Shown one piece after another: positions 9,401 to 15,891 of a stretch of 64,000 bases of DNA (position 1 is its first letter; every line of letters begins with the position of its first letter). The stretch is from Luteibacter sp. 9135 (GTDB taxonomy: Bacteria; Pseudomonadota; Gammaproteobacteria; Xanthomonadales; Rhodanobacteraceae), in NCBI RefSeq assembly GCF_000745005.1, contig NZ_JQNB01000001.1, positions 3,031,501 to 3,095,500 of the forward strand, written 5' to 3'. The notes under the pieces are model-generated. The model was not told the origin of the DNA. It saw only the letters and a list, made by a program, of their open reading frames with translations, and did no database searches. The position numbers and the translations under genes are program-made.

Positions 9401-12400
9401 GCATCATCCGGCCGCGGCGCGCGACCAGGCGCGCGGCATCCGCCATCGACATGACGCCCGCGATCGCCGCCGCCGCGAATTCGCCGACGCTGTGCCCGAT
9501 CATCGCCGAGGGGATCACACCCAGGCTCATCCAAAGCCGTGCCAAGGCGTATTCGAGGGCGAACGTGGCGGGCTGGAGGTACGCGGTCGCCCGCAGGTCG
9601 TCGGTGTCCGTCGCGAACATCCGCTCGCGCAGGTCGAAACCCAACTCGCCCTGCAGGACGGAAGACACCTCGTCGAGCGCCGCGCGGAATACCGGCTCGC
9701 TCGCGTGCAACGCCTGGCCCATCCCCGGATACTGGGCCCCCTGGCCGGGAAACAGGAACACCACACCGCACGCATCGCCGTGGCGCTCGCGGAGTCCGGC
9801 GGCGGCGATATCGCGCAGGCTCGCTTCGGTGTCCTGGTGCGACGACGCGACCACGTGCGTGCGTTGGGCGAAGGCCTTGCGGCCCGAGGTCAGGGTCCAG
9901 GCCACGTCCGCCAGGTTGGCATCGGGGTGAGCGGCGAGGTGATCGGCCAACCGTTCCGCGGCGGCGGCCAGGGCGGTGGGCGTGCGCGCCGACAGCGCCA
10001 GCAACTGCGGGCCCGATGCGGCATCCGACGGTGTCCGCGCGGGTGCCTCCTCGAGGATCACGTGTGCGTTGGTGCCGCCCACGCCGAACGCGCTGACGCC
10101 GGCCAGCAGGCGGCCCGTGCTCGGCCACGGACGGAGCGTACGGTTCACGACGAAGGGCGTGGCGTCCAGGTCGAGTCGTGCGTGGGCCGCCTTGAAGTGC
10201 AGCGTCGCGGGCAGGCGGCGTTCACTCAGGGACAGTGAGGTCTTGATGACGCCAGCGGCGCCGGCGGCAATCACCAGGTGACCCACGTTGCTCTTCAACG
10301 AACCGATGGCGCAGAAACCCGTGTCGTCCGTGGTCGCGCGGAAGGCCCGTGTCAGGCCTTCGATCTCGATCGGATCACCCAGCGGCGTGGCCGTGCCGTG
10401 CGCCTCGACGTAGGACACCTCGCGTGCCGATACCCCGGCATCGCGCAGGGCCATGGCGATGACCGCGGCTTGCCCGCCGGCGTTGGGTGCCGTGAAGCTG
10501 GCCTTGGCCGCTCCGTCGTTGTTGACGGCACCGCCGCGCAACGTGGCGTAGATGGGGTCGCCGTCGCGCAACGCGTCGGACAGTCGCTTGAGCAGCACCA
10601 CGGCCGCGCCGTCACTGAACACCGTGCCGCGGGCGTCGGCATCGAACGGGCGCGTGTGGCCGTCCGGCGACAGCATCGAACCTTCCTGCGCCAGGTAGCC
10701 GCTGTGTGGCGGGCAGGTGATGGACGCACCGCCCGCCAGCGCCATGTCGCAGCGGCCGGCGCGCAAGGCGTCCAGTGCCTGCACGATCGCCACCAGCGAC
10801 GTGGAGCAGGCGGTATTCACGCCGACGGCCGGCCCGGTGAGGTTCAGCTTGTGCGCGACGCGGGAGGCCAGGTAATCCTTCTCGTTGCCGAGCATGACCT
10901 GGAAGGCGCCGAGCTTGTCGATCAGGCCGGCGCGGCCGCTGATGTGCTTCTGGTAATAGGTGGCGTTGTGCATGCCGCCGAACACGCCGACCGGCACGTC
11001 CTGCGCATCCGGGACATACCCCGCGCGTTCCATGCATTCCCAGCACAGTTCCAGGAACAGGCGCTGTTGCGGATCGGTCAGTTCGGCCTCGCGCGGCGAC
11101 ATGCCGAAGAAGCCGGCGTCGAACAGGTCGCTGCCGTCCACGATGCCGCGTGCTGCGACGTAAGCAGGATCGTTGCGCTCGGTGGGCCCGATGGACGGGT
11201 CGAGTTCATCCGGCGCGAAGAAGCGGATCGACTCGCGTCCGGCACACAGATTCTCCCAGAAGGCTTCCACGTCGGACGCGCCGGGGAAGCGGCCGGCCAT
11301 CGCGACGATGGCGACAGGCTCGCGGGTCACCGCTCTCGCTTCGGCCAGGCGACCGGTGAGCGCATCGCGTGTGGCTTTCCCCTCGATAAGGTCCGCGACG
11401 GCCGCTGGCGTAGGCAGTGCGAAGAAGCGGACCAGGCTCGGGCGCGTCGATACCGCCTCCTGGATGCGCGTGACAAGACGCGCGGCCAGGAGAGAGCTAC
11501 CGCCCAGGTCGAAGAAGTTGTCGTCGCGACCGACCCGATCGAGGCCAAGCGTCTCCGCAAAAAACTGGCACAGGCGAGTCTCGACCTCGCCGCGCGGCGC
11601 GACCCAGGCGGACGCCAGCTCGGGCCGTGAACGGCCCGGTGCGGGAAGCGCATGCCGGTCGAGCTTGCCGTTGTCCGTCAACGGAAGGGCGTCCAGACGC
11701 TTCCAGGTCGCCGGCAGCATGTACTCCGGCAGGGTCAGCGCGAGCGCGTCGCGTAGCGTGCGCGCTGTCACCGTGCTGTCCTGCGTCACGTAGTAGGCGA
11801 CCAGTCGCGTATCGCCTGGCGTGTCCTCGCGAGCGGCCACCACCGCGGCGACGACACCCGGCAGCGCGCGTAGCGCGACATCGATTTCGCCGGGTTCGAT
11901 CCGGTACCCGCGAATCTTCACCTGGCCGTCGCGGCGACCGACAAACGCGAGATTGCCGTCGGGGAGCTCACGTACGAGGTCCCCGGTGCGATACAGCGTG
12001 CCACGGTCGGACGGCAGGAAGCGCTCGGCCGTCAGTTCGGAATGTCCGAGATAGCCGCGCGCCACGCCGGGGCCGCCGATATACAGCTCACCCACGACGC
12101 CGGGTGTCACCGCCGCGCCATGCCCGTCCACGACGCGCAGCACGGTGGCGCCGACCGGCCGGCCGATCGGTATCGCCGTGCCGTCGTCGGGCAGATCGCG
12201 AGGGATCGCATAGGTGGTGGCGAAGGTTGTGCATTCGGTCGGGCCGTACCCGTTGACCAGCCGTGTGTCCGGCAGCGCCGCATACGCCTTGCGTACGTGC
12301 GGGACCGACAGGGCTTCGCCGCCGACAAGGATCGTACGCAGGCCGGCCAGGCAGGTCGCATCCTCGTCGACGATGGTGTTGAACAGCGCGGCGGTAAGCC

Positions 12401-13157
12401 AGGCGACCTCGGCGCCGTGGGCCGCCACGGTGCGCGCGATGCCGGAGCCGGTTGGCACGAGTTCGTCGTGAACGATGCAGGTGCCACCGTTGAGCAGTGG
12501 TGCGAAAATCTCAAAGGTGGACGCATCGAAGCCGAGCGGCGCGGCATGCAACACCTTCGGCGCACCGAAGTCGATGTAGTCGCTCTTCCTGACCAGGCTC
12601 AGGATCGAGCGATGGCGTATCTCAACCCCTTTGGGTTTGCCAGTCGAGCCGGATGTGTACATCGCATAGGCGATGTCCTCGGCGGCACACATGGCTTGGC
12701 TGCCGGTAGCGCGATGGCCGCCAACGGCGCCCGGTGCGGCGTCTTTGTCTCCACTCAACACTGCGTAGGTGAGGACCGGTCTGTCCACGCAGGTGGTGTC
12801 CTCGGCGGCTGTCACCACCACCGCCGCGACATCCGCATCCGCGAGCGCGAAAGCGATGCGCTCTTCGGGCCAGCGCCTGTCCAGCGGTAGGTAGGCCGCA
12901 CCAGCCTTCAGGATACCGAGCAGCACCACGACCCCCGACACCGAGCGATCCATCAAGACGGCGATGTACCCGCCATGCGGCACGCCCGCCGCCATTAACC
13001 CCGCCGCGACGCGATCGCTGCGTTCGTCCAGTTCCGCATACGTCAACGACAGCGCCGTGGAGGCCAGGGCCAGGCGATCCGGGAACGTGGCCGCCATCTG
13101 GGTGAAGCAGCCGTGCACGGTGATGCTCGCGAAGCGGCTGTCGGCACGTGCGTCCAT
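6417..13157 (-). CDS. Hybrid NRPS-PKS with C-terminal aminotransferase, A-PCP-KS-AT-ACP-AMT
   Basis: About 2246 residues. The adenylation domain has TSGSTGKPKG, NGYGPTE and LTDNGKLDR; its pocket reads D-A-F-W-L-G-G-T-F-K, a known valine-type code. The carrier domain has GGSS (about 554). The ketosynthase has NTACSTS (Cys about 784), EAHGTA and NVGHL. The acyltransferase has GHSVGE (about 1223) and HAFHS, the malonyl-type signature. The ACP has LGLDSLS (about 1552). A Gly/Ala/Thr-rich linker follows, then a class III PLP aminotransferase with FDEVVTG and the Schiff-base lysine in YGKVVGGGFP (about 2033). No ketoreductase is present, so the beta-ketone should be transaminated, as in mycosubtilin and microcystin assembly lines. 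There is no starter condensation domain, so this is the first enzyme. Start: ATG 13157 has GAGG ten bases upstream; ATG 13166 has it one base away and is less likely. Confidence 0.93.
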   Translation of the reverse strand: MDARADSRFASITVHGCFTQMAATFPDRLALASTALSLTYAELDERSDRVAAGLMAAGVPHGGYIAVLMDRSVSGVVVLLGILKAGAAYLPLDRRWPEERIAFALADADVAAVVVTAAEDTTCVDRPVLTYAVLSGDKDAAPGAVGGHRATGSQAMCAAEDIAYAMYTSGSTGKPKGVEIRHRSILSLVRKSDYIDFGAPKVLHAAPLGFDASTFEIFAPLLNGGTCIVHDELVPTGSGIARTVAAHGAEVAWLTAALFNTIVDEDATCLAGLRTILVGGEALSVPHVRKAYAALPDTRLVNGYGPTECTTFATTYAIPRDLPDDGTAIPIGRPVGATVLRVVDGHGAAVTPGVVGELYIGGPGVARGYLGHSELTAERFLPSDRGTLYRTGDLVRELPDGNLAFVGRRDGQVKIRGYRIEPGEIDVALRALPGVVAAVVAAREDTPGDTRLVAYYVTQDSTVTARTLRDALALTLPEYMLPATWKRLDALPLTDNGKLDRHALPAPGRSRPELASAWVAPRGEVETRLCQFFAETLGLDRVGRDDNFFDLGGSSLLAARLVTRIQEAVSTRPSLVRFFALPTPAAVADLIEGKATRDALTGRLAEARAVTREPVAIVAMAGRFPGASDVEAFWENLCAGRESIRFFAPDELDPSIGPTERNDPAYVAARGIVDGSDLFDAGFFGMSPREAELTDPQQRLFLELCWECMERAGYVPDAQDVPVGVFGGMHNATYYQKHISGRAGLIDKLGAFQVMLGNEKDYLASRVAHKLNLTGPAVGVNTACSTSLVAIVQALDALRAGRCDMALAGGASITCPPHSGYLAQEGSMLSPDGHTRPFDADARGTVFSDGAAVVLLKRLSDALRDGDPIYATLRGGAVNNDGAAKASFTAPNAGGQAAVIAMALRDAGVSAREVSYVEAHGTATPLGDPIEIEGLTRAFRATTDDTGFCAIGSLKSNVGHLVIAAGAAGVIKTSLSLSERRLPATLHFKAAHARLDLDATPFVVNRTLRPWPSTGRLLAGVSAFGVGGTNAHVILEEAPARTPSDAASGPQLLALSARTPTALAAAAERLADHLAAHPDANLADVAWTLTSGRKAFAQRTHVVASSHQDTEASLRDIAAAGLRERHGDACGVVFLFPGQGAQYPGMGQALHASEPVFRAALDEVSSVLQGELGFDLRERMFATDTDDLRATAYLQPATFALEYALARLWMSLGVIPSAMIGHSVGEFAAAAIAGVMSMADAARLVARRGRMMQSLPGGAMLSVRLGADELRARLPDGVSLAVENAPNASVVAGTSDAVEALRRELTAEGVACRHLATSHAFHSGMMEPVLEGFRAEVAGIRLSPPTMPIVSTLTGAALTAGEATSPDYWVRHLRRTVRFSSALLYALNDTGTAFLEVGPRTVLTTLGHQHTQARGRTLVASLTDTPAGERKALLDAAGTLWSAGVPVDLAALDHRAQRRRLRLPTYPFERQRHWVDAPPAASIASLVATVATPSEPMSPLPLPVEHPMSLPASVSPRHARLVGELVALFEDVSGADMAGVDPAAHFVELGLDSLSLTQVALQLQRAYALKVTFRELMDGCSSFERLAGHLDRLLPAEVAGVEVGAGSGVAVGVSPTSWAPTTAMVPAGAPVSVAATVSVGVSAGGVQAVIAQQMQLMREQLALLAGVEAAATVTAVSSTAGSDIGAGAAGAGAGVAGAGTGATAARAPSTQGTQGTQGTQAAANDEEAALAHTSYDVKKAFGAIARIHHGATELSARQRARLDAFMQRYVARTAASRAYTEEHRPHLADPRVVNGFRPLLKDIVYQIVIARSKGAHVWDLDGNRYVDALNGFGMNLFGWQPDFVLDAVRRQLDEGYEIGPQHPLAGVVARQVCELTGFDRAALCNTGSEAVMGCVRVARTVTGRDTLVIFTGSYHGIFDEVLVRGTKKLTSVPAAPGILRNTAEHVLVLEYGTPESLQIIRERAADIAAVMVEPVQSRRPDFQPVAFLRELRAITRDADALLIFDEVVTGFRAHPRGAQAVLGIDADMAAYGKVVGGGFPIGIIGGARRFMDALDGGDWRYGDDSVPTVGVTYFAGTFVRHPLALAAAHAVLGHLADHGPALQATLNAKVGAFADGLTAFCAEVGAPLHVVHFASVWKTVFTEDHPLQDLLFAMMRSRGIHILDNFPCFFTTAHDEVDFAAIATAFRESVLEMQEAGFLPRRRDATAMDAARPPVAGARLGRDPDGSPAWFVPNPDTPGKFLKVNA
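8001..8027. repeat. In-frame 9-bp tandem repeat in the megasynthase linker
   Basis: Three perfect copies of CGTCCCCTG lie inside the linker between ACP and aminotransferase and encode Thr-Gln-Gly repeats on the minus strand. The flanking 8030-8110 is also low complexity (CACCCG-like repeats encoding Gly-Ala). Copy-number change would stay in frame and only alter linker length. Confidence 0.85.
8296..8318. repeat. REP-like palindrome embedded in the megasynthase coding sequence
   Basis: The sequence starts GTAGGAGCCCACGATG and ends TGGGCGA. It is identical over 23 bases to the left arm of the intergenic REP doublet at 38108-38130 (opposite strand). It matches the right arm at 38183-38205 except for the two swapped stem bases. 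It is translated in frame as part of the linker (VSPTSWAPT on the minus strand). Confidence 0.75.
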
Positions 13158-13186
13158 CACCGCCATACCTCATCGGCATGGCGGTG
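13158..13186 (-). promoter_or_regulatory. Hairpin with the Shine-Dalgarno sequence in its loop, directly before the megasynthase start
   Basis: On the mRNA strand CACCGCCAT pairs perfectly with ATGGCGGTG across an 11-base loop, GCCGATGAGGT, which holds the GAGG ribosome-binding site. The right arm abuts the ATG at 13157. A nine-pair GC-rich stem here could gate translation of the first gene of the operon. The stem is seen in the sequence; the regulatory role is inferred. Confidence 0.55.
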
Positions 13187-13481
13187 ACGAAACGGTATAG
13201 ACCGGATGGCCGAGGGACGCATGGCCGCCCGGTGCCGCGCCACCCGTGCGCCGCTCTGAACTGCCAGGCAGGTCGTTCTTCCTTGCGACCCACCCGACAT
13301 GCCATCGGCTTTCATACGCGTCCCCCGTGCTACGCCTCGGGCGGTAAGCCGTTGCGCGTCGTTGACGTATTTATAGACGTGGCACGGAGACTGGCATATA
13401 CAACTGGCGCGCTAGCCAGCGTGGGCAAATGGCCGATGGCGACCGATTCGACCGATCATGCAAGACATCGTTTCGTCGTCG
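13187..13481. other. Upstream region of the megasynthase operon
   Basis: No gene is evident. An A/T-rich island at 13360-13410 carries TATAAATA on the minus strand (13368-13375), which could be a -10 box for the megasynthase operon; no convincing -35 accompanies it. If used, the leader would be about 200 bases and would include the hairpin at 13158-13186. A short inverted repeat (CTGGC/GCCAG, about 13403-13418) might help end the preceding Ig-like gene, but it lacks a T tract. Confidence 0.3.
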
Positions 13482-14624
13482 TCAGGCGATCCGCCGGATG
13501 CGGATATTGCGGAGAGCGAAGTCGTTGCCCAAGCCGGTGCCGCGCTCGTTCGAGAACTCGATCTTCAAGGACGTGCCCGTGGCGACGACCGTCGCGGGAC
13601 CGATACTCACGATGCCATTCAGTGTGACGGAACGAATGATGGGCTGACTGTTTGCGTATACCGATATGATCGCAGGATTGGTCGCACCACTTTCGCCACG
13701 CGCGACAACCTCGTAGCTGGCGCCATAGGTGACCGTGAAAGTCCGCGAAATAACCGTACCCGAGAAGTTCCCGCCACCATCCGTACTGTTGAAGAACGCG
13801 GTTCCGCCATCCGCCATGTAGGCCGGACCGCCAGAGCGCGCGCCAGGGCCGGGCGACCAGCCCTGATAAGACGGCCCGGCGAACGTGGTGAGGTCGTCCA
13901 GCCAGGGTTCGGGCGCCGTCACCTGGACGGTGTAGCTGCCCGAATGGTTTGCCGAATCGCTGGCCATGATGTTGGTCGTACCGGCGGATAGCGCGGTAAC
14001 GAGGCCGTTGGCGGTGCCGACGGTTGCGACGCGGGTGTTGCCGGACGTATAGCGGTAAGGCGGCACACCTCCTGTCGCCTGCCGCTGGCGACTGCCACCG
14101 ACCAGCAGGCTCATGGGGGCGGGATCGATGTAAAACGCCGGTGCAAGGCGTAAGGTCAGCTCGAGCAACCGGAATTCGACGCTGCCGGTTTTTTCGGTCG
14201 ACTCATCGAAGGCCACATGGAGTCTTACCCTGATCGTGGTTCCCGTGCGCAGGCTTTCCAGCCAGCTACGCGGCAGGGCCTTGCTCAATCCATTGCTTAT
14301 GTCGGATGCACCGACGTTGGCCGCCGTCAACAAGGTAAGCGTGGTGGCACGGCCGTCGGCCAGTATGCCATCGACTGCCAGCCAGAGCTTCTGGCCCACG
14401 GCTATCAGCGGCCAGGCCGTGCACGTAATGGCGGTGTCACCAGCAAACGACTCGAGATCGAGTTGGTCGCCGTTGGCGTCGGCGATGGCCGGTCGTGGCA
14501 ACCGCGCATCCTGATTCCCTGGCTTCGACACGTTGAGTTTCAACGTGGGTGACATGGCGTCGGTCGCCCTTGCGCCGTGGCGACCTTGAAGGTTGGGCGT
14601 CGGGCGAGCGGCTTGGTTATTCAT
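13482..14624 (-). CDS. Ig-like (Big_2-type) protein, variable C-terminus, paralog of the next gene
   Basis: About 380 residues of unknown function. Residues 20-150 form a module shared with the neighbour at 14878-15786, with common strings KPGNQDARLPRPAI, WPLIAVGQK and LPRSWLESLR. It is followed by an Ig-like domain of the bacterial Big_2 kind (GGVPPYRYTSGNTRVATV to the TYTVQV-like end). A C-terminal beta-rich region (FAGPSYQGWSPGPGARSGG onwards) resembles a carbohydrate-binding or jelly-roll fold; the last is inference. No signal peptide or membrane segment is visible. The start is uncertain: AAGGA lies six bases before a GTG at 14630 and twelve before the ATG at 14624. It is the last gene of the five-gene Ig-like cluster. 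Confidence 0.8.
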   Translation of the reverse strand: MNNQAARPTPNLQGRHGARATDAMSPTLKLNVSKPGNQDARLPRPAIADANGDQLDLESFAGDTAITCTAWPLIAVGQKLWLAVDGILADGRATTLTLLTAANVGASDISNGLSKALPRSWLESLRTGTTIRVRLHVAFDESTEKTGSVEFRLLELTLRLAPAFYIDPAPMSLLVGGSRQRQATGGVPPYRYTSGNTRVATVGTANGLVTALSAGTTNIMASDSANHSGSYTVQVTAPEPWLDDLTTFAGPSYQGWSPGPGARSGGPAYMADGGTAFFNSTDGGGNFSGTVISRTFTVTYGASYEVVARGESGATNPAIISVYANSQPIIRSVTLNGIVSIGPATVVATGTSLKIEFSNERGTGLGNDFALRNIRIRRIA

Positions 14625-14877
14625 GATCACGATGCTTCCTTGCATGATGCATGTAGGTGGTGGATGGGCGCAGGGCGGCCGCCAGCCTGTTCGAGTTCAG
14701 CCGTCTGGATAGAACGAAATACGATTCATGTCCTGGGGTTGACGTTTCTCATGTTCATTGCGCTTTCTTGTGCTTGATTAATGACGTGATTAGCCAACAG
14801 ACTGCTTTGTGAAAAGCGTACGATTACGCGTTCTTACTATCTGTGGGGTCATGATCTGTAAATCCCTCAATGATAGG

Positions 14878-15786
14878 TCATGCGCGGAACAAGATATTGT
14901 CTATGTAAAGTGATCCGTAACTCGATACAGTAAATATCAACCTGCTTATAACGCGACGCACGGGGGATGAATACCGGCCTTGGCCCTTGAGAAGAACTTG
15001 TTCGACGGTTCCGTCTGCAAAATATATGTATACGCTGCAGGGATACTCTTTTGGAGCCTGATTGTCGTCGTAGTCGAAGGCTATCGAGCGAGTTGTCCTC
15101 TTTGGAGTAACGTATGTTTGCGCGGTTATAGGATGACTATAAACAGCATAAACGTTGAGCAACTTTCCGGCAGTTCCGCGTTCGCTGATGGCAGCACAGT
15201 TAAGGCCTGTCGGCGGGGGCGCCAACGTGCACAATGGGCGATCCACCAGCTTGACGATGGCTCCAACTGGCGCTGTTTCAAAATCTTCCAGGCCGCCGCC
15301 GCTACGAAGCGTATAGCTCGCTAGCGGGAAATTGATTTTGTCGAAGGTGTCGGTCGATCCGTTCAAGGTGGCTGCGAGTCTTACCGTGACGGAGCTACCG
15401 TCGCGCAGACTTTCCAGCCACGTCCGCGGCAGGGGAAGGCTCAGTCCGTTACGAACCTGCGCCGCCGTGACGGCGGATGCTGTCAACAGGGCGCGCGTTG
15501 TCGCGGTCCCGTCGTCGAGCGTGCCATCGACGTCGAGCCACACTTTCTGCCCGACGGCGATGAGTGGCCAGGGCGCGCAGGTGATCGTAGTGTCGTCGGG
15601 GAACACGCCGAGGTCGAGCTCCTCGCCATTGGCGTCGGTGATTGCCGGACGCGGTAGCCGCGTGTCGGAGGCGCCGGGCTTCAGCACGTTGAGGTTCAAC
15701 GCGGGCGATACGTTGCCAGTGGCCCTGGCACCGGAGATGACTGAATCAAGGGCCGCATGGTCCTGTTGGTCATTCATGGTGGTCAT
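14878..15786 (-). CDS. Paralogous Ig-like cluster protein with a different, low-GC C-terminus
   Basis: 302 residues. The first ~150 (NLNVLKPGASDTRLPRPAI, WPLIAVGQKVWLDVDG, LPRTWLESLRDG) match the previous entry closely. From LEDFETAPVG onwards the C-terminal ~135 residues are unrelated to it. The DNA coding for this tail (about 14880-15290) is clearly poorer in G+C than its surroundings, and the 250-base spacer downstream (14625-14877) is A/T-rich too, which suggests a recently acquired or exchanged 3' segment. The tail is rich in Tyr, Ser and beta-prone residues and ends LYIDNILFRA, as in lectin-like or PEP-CTERM-associated beta-sandwich domains; this is only a resemblance. Start ATG with AAGGA six bases upstream. 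No signal peptide is seen. Confidence 0.8.
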   Translation of the reverse strand: MTTMNDQQDHAALDSVISGARATGNVSPALNLNVLKPGASDTRLPRPAITDANGEELDLGVFPDDTTITCAPWPLIAVGQKVWLDVDGTLDDGTATTRALLTASAVTAAQVRNGLSLPLPRTWLESLRDGSSVTVRLAATLNGSTDTFDKINFPLASYTLRSGGGLEDFETAPVGAIVKLVDRPLCTLAPPPTGLNCAAISERGTAGKLLNVYAVYSHPITAQTYVTPKRTTRSIAFDYDDNQAPKEYPCSVYIYFADGTVEQVLLKGQGRYSSPVRRVISRLIFTVSSYGSLYIDNILFRA

Positions 15787-15852
15787 GACGATTCCTTGCC
15801 GTGGTATGGAAAAACGCGTGAAAGCGGTATATTTCGCGAAGTGAGGTGCTCA

Positions 15853-15879
15853 GGCCGCGTCGAATGCCTCGACGCGGCC
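15853..15879 (-). terminator. Strong hairpin after the 810-residue Ig-like gene
   Basis: GGCCGCGTCGA pairs perfectly with TCGACGCGGCC across a five-base loop, 12 bases after the stop codon at 15892. No T run follows, so it is either a weak intrinsic terminator or a 3'-end stabiliser between cistrons of the cluster. Confidence 0.55.
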
Positions 15880-15891
15880 ATCGACGGGTGG

